DNA of 64,000 nucleotides from Hydrogenophaga sp. GTDB taxonomy: Bacteria; Pseudomonadota; Gammaproteobacteria; Burkholderiales; Burkholderiaceae_C. The DNA lies in the NCBI GenBank assembly GCA_016741995.1, contig JACVCO010000007.1:62001-126000 (forward strand). The letters run 5' to 3'. The translations under genes were made by a program, and so were the position numbers. The first letter of the stretch is position 1. The number at the start of each line of letters is the position of its first letter. A model generated the notes under the pieces. That model saw only the letters and a list, made by a program, of their open reading frames with translations. It was not told the origin of the DNA and did not search any database. Below are positions 51,146 through 59,520 of this stretch, in pieces.

Positions 51146-52645
51146 TCAGCCGAGCTTGAACGGGTCGCGCAGGTTGCCGCTGAGTTCCACCCACACCGTC
51201 TTGGTCTCGAGGTAGGACTCCATGCCGTCGCTGCCATTCTCGCGGCCGATGCCGCTGTGCTTGAAGCCACCGAAGGGCGCGAAAGGCGCCGTCACGCGGT
51301 AGGCGTTGATCCACACGCTGCCGGCGCGCAGCTGGGTGGCGACGCGGTGCGCACGCTGCACGTTCTGCGTCCAGATGCCGGCGGCCAGGCCGTAGCGCGT
51401 GTCGTTGGCGATGCGGATGGCTTCTTCCTCGGTGTCGAAGCCGATCACCGAGAGCACCGGCCCGAACACTTCTTCGCGCGCGATGTCCATGCGGTTGTTG
51501 ACCTGCGTGAGGATGGTGGGCTGCACGAAGAAGCCGCCCTGCGGCGCCTGGCGGCCGCCATAGGCGAGCTTCGCGCCCTCCGCCTCGGCGGACTTCACCA
51601 TCGACAGGATCTTGTCGAACTGCTGGCCGGTGGCCGCGGGCCCCATCTCGCTGCCCATGTCGAGCGGGTCGCCGAGCTTGATGGTGCGGGCGCGCGCCAC
51701 CAGACGCTCGACCACCTGGTCGTGGACGGATCGGTGCACCACCAGGCGCGAACCGGCCATGCAGGTCTGGCCCGTGGCGGCGTACACACCGGAGATCACG
51801 CCGTTCACCGCGGCCTCGATGTCGCAGTCCTCGAACACCACCTGCGGCGACTTGCCACCGAGTTCGAGCGAGACGCGCGTGAGGTTCTCCGCGCCGGCGC
51901 GCGCGATGGCCTTGCCCACGCCGTCCGAGCCGGTGAAGCTGATCTTGTCGATGTCCGGGCTGGACACCAGCCAGCGCCCGGCGTCGGCGCCGCCCGTGAC
52001 CACGTTGAAGACGCCCGGCGGGAAGCCGGCCTCCTCCACCAGTTCGGCGAAGCGCAGGGTGGACACCGGCGTGTGTTCCGAAGGCTTGACGATGAAGGTG
52101 CAGCCGGCCGCGAGCGCGGGGGCGAGCTTGAACATCATCAGCAGGCAGGGCGAGTTCCAGGGCGTGATGGCCGCGACCACGCCGATCGGCTCCTTGCGGG
52201 TGAACGCGATGAAGTTCGGGCGGTCGCTGGGCAGCACCTCGCCCTGGCTTTGTGTGGCCATGCCGGCGAAGTGGTACATCCACTCCGGCAGGTACTTCCA
52301 CTGGCCGAGCATCTCGCGCAGCAGCTTGCCGTTGTCCATCGACTCGATGCGTGCCATGCGCTCGGCATCGCGCGCAATCAGGTCGCCCAGCTTGCGCATC
52401 AGCGCGGCGCGCTGCTGCGGCGTGGTCTGGCGCCAGGGGCCTTCATCGAAGGCCTTGCGCGCCGCGGCGATGGCCGACTTCACATCGGCTTCGCTGGCAT
52501 CGGGCACGCTGGCCCAGGTCTTCTGGGTGTAGGGGTTCAGGCTGTCGAGCGTGCGGCCACTGGTGCCATCGACCCACCGGCCGCCGATGTACATCTGCAA
52601 GCGTTCGGTGGTGTTGGTTGAAGAGGCCAAGGTTCGGGTGTCCAT
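51146..52645 (-). CDS. NAD(P)-dependent aldehyde dehydrogenase
   Basis: A 499-residue ALDH with catalytic Glu261 (SLELGGKSPQVVF) and Cys295 (TGQTCMAGSR). The cofactor site is FIVKPSEHTPVS and the segment DKISFTGSDGVGKAIA, and the C-terminal PFGGFKHSGIGRENGSDGMESYLETKTVWV is typical. It oxidises an aldehyde to the acid. It lies between RidA and the GMC oxidoreductase genes, suggesting alcohol to aldehyde to acid in sequence. A 43-bp repeated regulatory element lies about 70 bp upstream of the start. Confidence 0.95.
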   Translation of the reverse strand: MDTRTLASSTNTTERLQMYIGGRWVDGTSGRTLDSLNPYTQKTWASVPDASEADVKSAIAAARKAFDEGPWRQTTPQQRAALMRKLGDLIARDAERMARIESMDNGKLLREMLGQWKYLPEWMYHFAGMATQSQGEVLPSDRPNFIAFTRKEPIGVVAAITPWNSPCLLMMFKLAPALAAGCTFIVKPSEHTPVSTLRFAELVEEAGFPPGVFNVVTGGADAGRWLVSSPDIDKISFTGSDGVGKAIARAGAENLTRVSLELGGKSPQVVFEDCDIEAAVNGVISGVYAATGQTCMAGSRLVVHRSVHDQVVERLVARARTIKLGDPLDMGSEMGPAATGQQFDKILSMVKSAEAEGAKLAYGGRQAPQGGFFVQPTILTQVNNRMDIAREEVFGPVLSVIGFDTEEEAIRIANDTRYGLAAGIWTQNVQRAHRVATQLRAGSVWINAYRVTAPFAPFGGFKHSGIGRENGSDGMESYLETKTVWVELSGNLRDPFKLG

Positions 52646-52712
52646 CGGTGTCGTTTGAAAAGCTACGGGCGAAAGTGCGTGAGGCGCAGTCTAGGAGGCC
52701 GCGCGCCCCGAG

Positions 52713-52755
52713 GCGAGCGATAGTTTTTCATTGCCCCATGAGGGTCACTCATTCG
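52713..52755 (-). promoter_or_regulatory. 43-bp repeated element, copy A, upstream of the ALDH gene
   Basis: On the plus strand it reads GCGAGCGATAGTTTTTCAT, four variable bases, CCATGAGG, four variable bases, CTCATTCG. Copy B at 54514 matches at 36 of 43 positions with identical spacing. The core is TTCAT-N5-CATGA. The last 11 bases overlap the end of the ridA coding sequence. Confidence 0.75.
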
Positions 52756-53110
52756 GTGCGGCGGCGATCAGCTGCAACTCGACCAAGCAGCCGTGGTGCA
52801 GCTCGGGCACGGGCACCACGGCACGCGCGGGTCGGTGCGCGCCCAGCACCTCGGCATAGACCGCGTTGAACGCCGGCCAGTGGCCGACACCCACGATGTA
52901 GGCGGTGCATTGCACGACATCCGTCCAGCCGCAACCGGCCGCCTGCAGCACCTGGTGGCAGCGCTGCAGCGCGTCGCGCACCTGGGCGTCGAAGCCGGTG
53001 GTTTCGGGCGCGGGCAGCACCCCCGACACGAACACGAAGCCATTGGCGCGCACCGCCTGCGAGTAGTGGCCCGCGGGGGCGGGCAAGGAAGGGGCCTGGA
53101 TGAACTGCAT
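52745..53110 (-). CDS. RidA (YjgF/UK114) family protein
   Basis: A 121-residue protein with PSLPAPAGHYSQAVRANGFVFVSGVLP, the substrate-binding Arg region HRPARAVVPVPEL and QCTAYIVGVGHWPAFNAVYAEVLG. RidA proteins hydrolyse reactive enamine/imine intermediates; relatives in catabolic operons (for example aminoacrylate or 2-aminomuconate deaminases) act on pathway intermediates. The conserved Arg-x-A-V segment is present. It lies 99 bp upstream of the ALDH gene on the same strand. Its presence hints at a nitrogen-containing substrate, which is inference. Confidence 0.9.
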   Translation of the reverse strand: MQFIQAPSLPAPAGHYSQAVRANGFVFVSGVLPAPETTGFDAQVRDALQRCHQVLQAAGCGWTDVVQCTAYIVGVGHWPAFNAVYAEVLGAHRPARAVVPVPELHHGCLVELQLIAAAPNE

Positions 53111-53127
53111 GGGAACGGGTCTCCGAT

Positions 53128-53162
53128 GAAAAACGCCGGCCCCGTCTGCACGGTGGCCGGCG
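53128..53162 (-). terminator. Rho-independent terminator of the system 3 binding-protein gene
   Basis: On the minus strand CGCCGGCC pairs with GGCCGGCG, with an inner CCGT/ACGG extension, and is followed by TTTTT. It lies 25 bp after the binding-protein stop and separates it from ridA. Confidence 0.85.
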
Positions 53163-53187
53163 CGTTGCCGGGTTCAGGGGTTCGGCA

Positions 53188-54402
53188 TCACTTCCAGAGT
53201 GCGCACTTGGATTCCGCTTTGGTGTTGAAGGCGTCCTCGCCCTTCACCGTCGCCACCAGGTTGTAGTAATCCCAGGGGTACTTGGATTCCGAAGGCTTCT
53301 TCACCTGCATCAGGTAGTAGTCGTGGACCATGCGACCGTCGGGGCGGATGTAGCCCCCCTTGGCGAAGAAGTCGTTGATCTTTGCGGTCTTGAGCTGCGC
53401 CATCACCTTGTCGGCATCGTCCGTGCCCACGGCCTTGACGGCGTTGAGGTAGGTGGTGGTGGCGGAGTAGGCGCCCGCCTGCAGCACCGTGGGCATGCGC
53501 TTGGTCTTCTCGAAGTAGCGGCGCGACCACTTGCGCGTGTCGTCGTTCAAGTCCCAGTACCAGGCTTCCGACAGGTACATGCCCTGCGTGGCCTGCAGGC
53601 CCATGGTGTGCGTGTCGGAGATGAACTGCATCATGGCCGTCATGCGCATGTTGCGGTTGACGCCGAACTCCGCAGCGGCCTTGACCGAGTTGTGCAGATC
53701 GCTGCCGGCATTCGCCAGGCCCAGAACCTGCGACTTGGAAGCCTGCGCCTGCATCAGGAAGGACGAGAAATCGGAGGCCGACACCGGGTGGCGCACCGAA
53801 CCCGACACCTGGCCACCGGCGGCCTTGACCACCTCGGAGGTGTCCTTCTCGAGCGAGTGGCCGAAGGCGTAGTCGGCCACCAGGAAGTACCAGGACTTGC
53901 CGCCCGCCTCTGTCACCGCACGGCCGGCCACGCGGGCCTGCGCGATGGTGTCCAGCGCGTAGTTCACGGTGTAGGGCGAGCACTCCTCGTTGGTCAGGCG
54001 CGCGGTGCCGGCACCCACCGAGATGTAGACCGTCTTTTTCTCGGCCGCCACCTTCGACATGGCCAGGCCAACGGCCGAGTTCACACCGCCAAGCAGCAGG
54101 TCGACCTTGTTGACGTCGATCCATTCACGCGCCTTGGTCGAAGCGATGTCGGGTTTGTTCTGGTGGTCGACGAACATCAACTCGATCTTCTTGCCGTTGA
54201 CCTGACCACCGAAGTCGGCGATGGCCATGCGCACGGCTTCCACGCCCCCGGCGCCGTCGATGTCGGAGAACAGGCCCGACATGTCGGTGGCGAAGCCGAT
54301 CTTGACGACATCCTGCGTGTATTGCGCATGCGCCGACACGCTCACGAGACACAGTGCCACGCAAGCGGACAGGGCGGTTCGGGCGCCGGGAAAGGGTTTC
54401 AT
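53188..54402 (-). CDS. LIV-type periplasmic substrate-binding protein (system 3)
   Basis: A 404-residue protein with a signal peptide (residues 1-26, ending VSAHAQ) and the type I binding fold: VKIGFATDMSGLFSDIDGAGGVEAV, IELMFVDHQNKPDIASTKAREWID, VDLLLGGVNSAVGLAMSKVAAE and WYFLVADYAFGHSLEKDTSEVV. DMSGLFSDIDG is a form I associate with binding proteins from aromatic-degradation clusters. It is separated from the matching permease/ATPase genes (58560-61905) by four other genes but is the only unpaired LIV binding protein here. A separate promoter with the 43-bp element precedes it. Confidence 0.92.
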   Translation of the reverse strand: MKPFPGARTALSACVALCLVSVSAHAQYTQDVVKIGFATDMSGLFSDIDGAGGVEAVRMAIADFGGQVNGKKIELMFVDHQNKPDIASTKAREWIDVNKVDLLLGGVNSAVGLAMSKVAAEKKTVYISVGAGTARLTNEECSPYTVNYALDTIAQARVAGRAVTEAGGKSWYFLVADYAFGHSLEKDTSEVVKAAGGQVSGSVRHPVSASDFSSFLMQAQASKSQVLGLANAGSDLHNSVKAAAEFGVNRNMRMTAMMQFISDTHTMGLQATQGMYLSEAWYWDLNDDTRKWSRRYFEKTKRMPTVLQAGAYSATTTYLNAVKAVGTDDADKVMAQLKTAKINDFFAKGGYIRPDGRMVHDYYLMQVKKPSESKYPWDYYNLVATVKGEDAFNTKAESKCALWK

Positions 54403-54513
54403 GTTTGTCTCCTGAAATGGGGTCGCGAGGGTGTTCGGTGAACCTCGGTCCGGGTGCGCACGGGCGTGCCTCGAACAAGGTGCGGCGCAGCGTACTGGCG
54501 GGAGGGTGTGGGC

Positions 54514-54556
54514 GCGAGCGATAGTTTTTCATCCGGCCATGAGGCCCCCTCATTCG
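54514..54556 (-). promoter_or_regulatory. 43-bp repeated element, copy B, upstream of the system 3 binding protein
   Basis: Same pattern as copy A: GCGAGCGATAGTTTTTCAT, N4, CCATGAGG, N4, CTCATTCG on the plus strand. It is 112 bp upstream of the minus-strand start at 54402 and wholly non-coding. It probably binds the same regulator as copy A. Confidence 0.75.
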
Positions 54557-54578
54557 CGTGCCCCTCCCCGACTTCATC

Positions 54579-54593
54579 TCATGGCGCCATGAA
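54579..54593. promoter_or_regulatory. Palindrome with the TTCAT-N5-CATGA core before the thioesterase gene
   Basis: TCATGGCGCCATGA is a perfect 14-bp palindrome; with the next base it reads TTCAT-GGCGC-CATGA on the minus strand, the same core as the 43-bp elements. It is 46 bp upstream of the thioesterase ATG at 54639. Confidence 0.6.
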
Positions 54594-54638
54594 TGAGTTT
54601 CAGTGGTCGCCCGACAGGGCTTTGCCTAACCTCGCTCC

Positions 54639-55049
54639 ATGCAAGCCCCTCCTGCCAGCGCACTCGACAACCCCTTCCTCGAACTCATCGGTGCGCGGCT
54701 GGCCGATTGGCGCGACGGCTACAGCGAGTTCCATCTGCCCGTGCGTGCCGAGCTGCTCAACCGCCAGGGTGTGCTGCAGGGCGGCGTGCTGTCCACCCTG
54801 CTCGACGTGGCCTGCGGCTATGCGGGTCTGTACACGCCACCGTCCCACGAACCCTCGCACGGCCACACCGTCTCACTCACGGTCAACTTCATCAACAAGG
54901 GATCGCACGGCCTGGTGGTCACCAAGGGCTTTCTGGTCCAGCGCGCACGCACGCTGTTTTTCGCCCGAAGCGAAGCCTGGATCGACGGCACCGTGCTGCT
55001 GGCCACGGCCCAGGGCAGCTTCAAGTTGACCGCGGGACGCTCGAAATGA
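54639..55049 (+). CDS. PaaI-type hotdog thioesterase
   Basis: A 136-residue single hotdog-fold protein: NRQGVLQGGVLSTLLDVACGYAG (central helix with the conserved GG-x3-T-x2-D pattern), HTVSLTVNFINKGSHG and LVVTKGFLVQRARTLFFARSEAW. PaaI-type enzymes hydrolyse aryl- or acyl-CoA to recover CoA. It is the first plus-strand gene after a divergent promoter region and precedes the LysR regulator and the ligase, with which it may counterbalance CoA trapping. Substrate unknown. Confidence 0.9.
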   Translation: MQAPPASALDNPFLELIGARLADWRDGYSEFHLPVRAELLNRQGVLQGGVLSTLLDVACGYAGLYTPPSHEPSHGHTVSLTVNFINKGSHGLVVTKGFLVQRARTLFFARSEAWIDGTVLLATAQGSFKLTAGRSK

Positions 55050-55197
55050 AACGCCCCGATGGAGCAGCCGCTACCATTGCGGGGCTGGGTTATTCAGGAA
55101 TGCAGGGGTTGGACGGTCGCGCCACGGGGTGGTGGCCGCAGAGTTTCCACGGGGCGCACACGCACGACGCCGGACCGCAGCCGCCGAGTACCCACGC

Positions 55198-56115
55198 ATG
55201 AGACCGTTCATTCCTTCGCTGCAAAGCCTGCTGGCCTTCGAATCGGCCGCACGCCACCTGAGCTTCACGCGCGCTGCGCAGGAGCTGTCGGTCACCCAGA
55301 CCGCGATCAGCCACCAGATCAAGGCGCTCGAGGAGCGGCTGGAGATCAAGCTCTTCACGCGCAAGCGGAACACCCTGGCGCTCACGCCCGCGGCCACCGA
55401 GTACCTGCGCTCGGTCAGCGAGGCCATCAGCATGCTGGCCATCGCCAGCGACAACACGCGCAAGAAGGTGGTCAACACCGTGCTCGTGATCGCCTGCCTG
55501 CCCGCCTACGCGGTGCACTGCCTGATCCCGCGCCTGCCCGACTTCCAGCGCCAGCACCCCGACATCACGGTGCACCTGTCGACCAGCCCGAACTTCGACG
55601 AGTTCGACAACAACACGCACGACGTCGCCATCCGCTACGGCTCGGGCCGCTGGAGCGGCGTGCGAGCCGACCTGTTGCACGGCGAGGAATTCTTCCCGGT
55701 GTGTTCACCGAAACTGCTGCAGGCCCTCGGCACCGAAGGCAGCGACGCAGAACGGCTGGCGCGCTTCGTGCGCATCCGCACCTACTTCTATTCTCTCTAC
55801 CAGGACGACTGGCCGGCCTGGCTCGACGCCGCCGGCCACAGCCAGGTGCGCTTCGCGGGCGAGTCCGTGTTCCAGCTGCAGCTCACCTCGCAGGCGGCGG
55901 CGGTGGAGGGCATGGGCCTGGCCATCGGCCGCACCCCGCTGGTGGATCGTGAACTCGCGCAAGGCACGCTGGTGGCCCCGTTCGCCACCCGCGTGGCGTC
56001 GAGCTCCAGTTACTTCCTCACCTCCACGGCGGCCAAGGCCAAGCTGCGCCGCGTGGAGCTGTTTCGCGAATGGGCCCGCGCCCACCTCAGCCTGCCGCCC
56101 GGCGCGGCGAGCTGA
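55198..56115 (+). CDS. LysR-family regulator, GcvA-like
   Basis: A 305-residue regulator. The N-terminal winged helix-turn-helix (about residues 5-64) reads SLQSLLAFESAARHLSFTRAAQELSVTQTAISHQIKALEERLEIKLF, close to the GcvA group. The effector domain follows, with VLVIACLPAYAVHCLIPRLPDFQRQHPDI at its start. It lies between the thioesterase and ligase genes in the same direction, 148 bp after the thioesterase. It is the only DNA-binding regulator in region 4 and therefore the candidate for controlling its promoters, though the shared motif is not the classic T-N11-A. Confidence 0.93.
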   Translation: MRPFIPSLQSLLAFESAARHLSFTRAAQELSVTQTAISHQIKALEERLEIKLFTRKRNTLALTPAATEYLRSVSEAISMLAIASDNTRKKVVNTVLVIACLPAYAVHCLIPRLPDFQRQHPDITVHLSTSPNFDEFDNNTHDVAIRYGSGRWSGVRADLLHGEEFFPVCSPKLLQALGTEGSDAERLARFVRIRTYFYSLYQDDWPAWLDAAGHSQVRFAGESVFQLQLTSQAAAVEGMGLAIGRTPLVDRELAQGTLVAPFATRVASSSSYFLTSTAAKAKLRRVELFREWARAHLSLPPGAAS

Positions 56116-56127
56116 GCCCCGCCCGCG

Positions 56128-57690
56128 ATGAACGCCTGCGGGCCACCGCCAGACTGGCTGCCTGTCGAGCGCCTGCTCGCGTTGCACGCTGCCCGCGAGC
56201 CGCAGCGCACAGCGGTGGTCGACGTGGACCGGGACGTGCACCTGAGCTTCGGCGAACTCCCGGCGCTGGTGGACGGCGTCGCCCTGCAATTGCGCGACCT
56301 CGGTGTGCGCCGCGGCTCCCGCGTGGTGCTGATCATCGACGGCCCGGTCGAGACCCTGGTGGCCTGGCTCGCGCTGTGGCGCCTGGCGGCGGTGGTGTGT
56401 CCGTTCGACATCTCGCAGGTCGGGGCCCACACCACACAGGCGGCCTTCAACACCCTGCAGCCGGAGCTGCTGCTGCACGGCCAGCGCATCGGCGTGGTCG
56501 ACATCCCCGCCAGCGTGGTGCCCTGCGTGCGCTTCAGCCAATGGCCCCCCGCGCCGTGGCAGGCCGCGGCGGTCACGCTCGCCCCCGCCCGTGACGCCAG
56601 CGCATTGGCCGGCCTGGGCGCGCAGGCCGGTGATGTCGCGGCGGCGTGCTGCACCTCGGGCAGCAGCGGGCACCTGAAGATCGTGCTGCACGACCACGCC
56701 GCCTACTGGCTCAACGGCCTGGCGAGCCAGGCCCTGCTGGGCCTGTGCGAGGACGACCGCATGCTGGAGTACCGCTCGCTGAGCTGGTATTCACCGCAGA
56801 TCCTCACCCTCATGCCTTTCCTGCAGAGCGGCTTCTCCCTGCACATGGCGCGCCAGTTTTCCGCCACGCGGCTGCCGGACTGGCTGGCCCGCTACGGCAT
56901 CAGCGTGGTGGCCGGCGTGCCCACAGTGCTCAACATCCTGTTGAGCCAGCCCGCGGAGCGCTTGCGTGAGAGCACCACCGGCCTGCGCGTGATGTCCTCG
57001 AGCTCGGCGCCGCTGGCCACCCACACCTGGGCGCGTTTCGAACGCGAGACCGGCATCACGGTGCTCAACCTGTATGGCTCCTCCGAAGGCGGCTGGATCT
57101 GCGGCAACCGCCTGGACGATCGGCGCATGGGCACGGTGGGCCGACCGGCGCCCGGCATCGCGCTGCGCATCGTCGACGCTGAAGGCCGCGAATGCGCCGT
57201 GGGTGAGCCGGGCGAGGTGGTCATCGAGGGCGGCAAACTGGCCTTGGGCACGCTGCAAGCCGATGGTCAGCTGAGCCCGATCCGCGGCGCGCCCTTCGCC
57301 ACCCGCGACCTTGGCGTGCGCGATGCCGAAGGCTTCGTGCACCTGCTGGGGCGCATGGACGACTTGGTCATCCGCGGTGGCGTGAAGATCTCGCCGAGCG
57401 AAATCGAGGACGCGCTGCTGACCCACGCCGACGTGGCCGAGGCGGCCGCCGTGGGCGTGCCCGACCCGATCTACGGGCAGCAGGCGGTGGCGTTCGTGGT
57501 CCTGCGCGAGGGGGCGGTGGTGGACACCGCCGAGCTGCAGGCGCACGTGGCGAACCAGTTGGCGCGTGAGAAGTGCCCGCTGGCGGTGTGCCCTATCGAG
57601 GCACTGCCACGCAACGCCCGCGGCAAGCTGCGCCGCGACGCCCTGCAGACGCGATGGCACGACATGGAAGGCGAGCGCGGCCACGCCTGA
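56128..57690 (+). CDS. AMP-dependent acyl-CoA synthetase, benzoate-CoA-ligase-like layout
   Basis: A 520-residue adenylate-forming ligase. The P-loop region reads AAACCTSGSSGHLKIVLHDH instead of the usual TSGTTGxPKG, so one of the Gly/Lys positions is altered (SGHLK). Other motifs are NLYGSSEGGW (A5), FATRDLGVRDAEGFVHLLGRMDDLVIRGGVKISPSEIE (A7/A8) and C-terminal LPRNARGKLRRDAL with the catalytic Lys. It makes acyl-CoA from an aryl or alkyl acid, perhaps the one made by the ALDH. It begins 12 bp after lysR. Confidence 0.9.
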   Translation: MNACGPPPDWLPVERLLALHAAREPQRTAVVDVDRDVHLSFGELPALVDGVALQLRDLGVRRGSRVVLIIDGPVETLVAWLALWRLAAVVCPFDISQVGAHTTQAAFNTLQPELLLHGQRIGVVDIPASVVPCVRFSQWPPAPWQAAAVTLAPARDASALAGLGAQAGDVAAACCTSGSSGHLKIVLHDHAAYWLNGLASQALLGLCEDDRMLEYRSLSWYSPQILTLMPFLQSGFSLHMARQFSATRLPDWLARYGISVVAGVPTVLNILLSQPAERLRESTTGLRVMSSSSAPLATHTWARFERETGITVLNLYGSSEGGWICGNRLDDRRMGTVGRPAPGIALRIVDAEGRECAVGEPGEVVIEGGKLALGTLQADGQLSPIRGAPFATRDLGVRDAEGFVHLLGRMDDLVIRGGVKISPSEIEDALLTHADVAEAAAVGVPDPIYGQQAVAFVVLREGAVVDTAELQAHVANQLAREKCPLAVCPIEALPRNARGKLRRDALQTRWHDMEGERGHA

Positions 57691-57717
57691 GCGAACGCGC
57701 CCCCGACGCCCAGGCAC

Positions 57718-58548
57718 TCAGGCGCTGCGCGGCGTCAGGGTCGTGGCCAGCAGGCGCGTCACCATCGCGGCCACCGCATCGGGCCGCTCTATCTGCACCA
57801 GGTGGCGTGCCGCCGGTACCACGGTGAGCCGCGCGCCAGCAATGCCGCGCTGCAGGGCCTGCGACATGCTGACCGGTGTGGCGTAGTCCTCTTCGCCCAC
57901 GATGATGGACGTCGGCACCCGGATCTGCTCGAGCAGGTGACGGCCGTCGAAGCGGCCCAGCATCTCGGACAGGGCCGCGAAGATGGGCACGTCGTTGCCG
58001 AGGAAGGTCTGCACGCAGCGGTCCACCGCGTCGGGCCGTGAGACGCGAAAGGCGTCGCTGAACCAGCGGGTTTCCTGGAACGGGATCATGGCCGCCAGGC
58101 CCTCCTCTCGCGCGCGGCGCGCGCGGGCGTTCCACAGCAAGGGCGCGTCCGGGCCGTACCAGGCGGTCGTGTCCACCAGGCCAAGCGCACGCAGCCGCTC
58201 GGGGTAGCTGGCGGCAAACTGCAGCGACACGCACCCACCCAGCGAGGCACCGATCAGCACCACCTCGGACCAACCGAGGTGGTCGAGCACATCGCGCAGG
58301 TCGCGCGCCAGGCGCTCGGGGCCGTACGGCGGCGGCGGCTTGTCGGAACGGCCGTGGCCGCGCATGTCGAGGCACAGCAGGCTCGCGCTGGCCCCCAGGC
58401 GCTCGGCCACCAGGGTCCACAGCGTGTGGTCCATGCCCAGCGAGTGCAGGAAGGCCACGCGGGGCAGACCCGCGGGTGCTTCGCGCAGGCGATAGGTGAT
58501 GCGCACACCGTCATCGGCGCGCGCGTGATGCAGGATGGCGTCGCTCAT
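57718..58548 (-). CDS. Alpha/beta hydrolase, enol-lactonase-like, paralogue of the one at 44263
   Basis: A 276-residue hydrolase with VAFLHSLGMDHTLW, DMRGHGRSDKPP, nucleophile elbow VVLIGASLGGCVSLQFA, DTTAWYGPDAPLLWNARARRA, TSIIVGEEDYATP and catalytic His in PAARHLVQIE. The match with the hydrolase at 44263 runs end to end. It is the last gene of the minus-strand LivGFHM operon (11 bp after livM3), so the imported compound or its early product may be its substrate. The family includes PcaD; function is not established. Confidence 0.9.
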   Translation of the reverse strand: MSDAILHHARADDGVRITYRLREAPAGLPRVAFLHSLGMDHTLWTLVAERLGASASLLCLDMRGHGRSDKPPPPYGPERLARDLRDVLDHLGWSEVVLIGASLGGCVSLQFAASYPERLRALGLVDTTAWYGPDAPLLWNARARRAREEGLAAMIPFQETRWFSDAFRVSRPDAVDRCVQTFLGNDVPIFAALSEMLGRFDGRHLLEQIRVPTSIIVGEEDYATPVSMSQALQRGIAGARLTVVPAARHLVQIERPDAVAAMVTRLLATTLTPRSA

Positions 58549-58559
58549 GGTCGGCCGTT

Positions 58560-59519
58560 TCAGCGTTTGCCCAGGCGCAGGCCCATGATCCCGCGGCGGA
58601 ACACCAGCACGCAGAAGATGAACATCACACCCATCACGGTGGTGACCGATTCGCCCAGCGTGGTGAACCCGCTCCAGCCGCTGAGCTGGGTGAGTGCCAC
58701 ACCGAACTGGCCGAGCTTGCCCTCCAGCACCAGGATCACCGAGGACCCCACCAGCGGGCCCAGCAACGTGCCGACGCCGCCGATCATGGTCATGAGGATG
58801 ACCTGGCCCGAGGCCAGCCAGTGCACATCGGTGAGCGAGGCGAAGCCCAGCACCAGGGTCTTGAGCGAACCGGCCAGGCCGGCGAGCGCGGCCGAGAGCA
58901 CGAAGGCGACGAGCTTGATGCGATCGGCGTCGTAACCGAGCGAGGTGGCGCGCGGCTCGTTTTCGCGCACGCCCTTGAGCACCTGACCGAAGGGCGAGGT
59001 GGTGGTGCGCGCGATCAGGCCGAAGGCCATGACCACGACGGCCACCGTCACGTAGTACATGTTGATGTCGTTGCGCAGGTCGATCAGCCCGAACAGGGTG
59101 CCGCGCGGCACGCCCTGCAGGCCGTCCTCGCCGCCCGTGGCCGGCGTCTGCACCGCCACGAAGTACACCAGTTGCGCCAGCGCGAGCGTGATCATCGAGA
59201 AGTAGATGCCCTGGCGGCGGATCGCGATCACACCGAAGACCCAGCCCAGCAGCGCGCCACCGGCCGTGCCCAGCAGCAGGCCGAGTTCGGGCGGCACGCC
59301 CCAGACCTTCATGGCGTGGCCCGCCAGGTAGGCCGAGCCGCCGAAGAAGGCCGCGTGGCCGAAGGAGAGCAGGCCGGCGTAGCCGAGCAACAGGTTGAAG
59401 GCCGAGGCGAACAGCGCGAAGCACAGCACCTTCATCAGGAAGACCGGGTAGGCACCCAGGAAGGGCGCTGCGAGCAGGCCCAGCAGCAGCAGGCCGTAGA
59501 CGACGGGTTTGAGCCGCAT
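58560..59519 (-). CDS. livM: LIV-type ABC transporter permease LivM (system 3)
   Basis: A 319-residue membrane protein with FNLLLGYAGLLSFGHAAFFGGSAY, GQVLKGVRENEPRATSLGYDADRIKL (cytoplasmic loop) and MIGGVGTLLGPLVGSSVIL. ATG 59519 is chosen because AGGAG lies seven bases upstream; an upstream TTG at 59537 is less likely. It lies one base after the livH3 stop. Ends with a short basic tail. Confidence 0.94.
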   Translation of the reverse strand: MRLKPVVYGLLLLGLLAAPFLGAYPVFLMKVLCFALFASAFNLLLGYAGLLSFGHAAFFGGSAYLAGHAMKVWGVPPELGLLLGTAGGALLGWVFGVIAIRRQGIYFSMITLALAQLVYFVAVQTPATGGEDGLQGVPRGTLFGLIDLRNDINMYYVTVAVVVMAFGLIARTTTSPFGQVLKGVRENEPRATSLGYDADRIKLVAFVLSAALAGLAGSLKTLVLGFASLTDVHWLASGQVILMTMIGGVGTLLGPLVGSSVILVLEGKLGQFGVALTQLSGWSGFTTLGESVTTVMGVMFIFCVLVFRRGIMGLRLGKR

Positions 59520-59520
59520 C

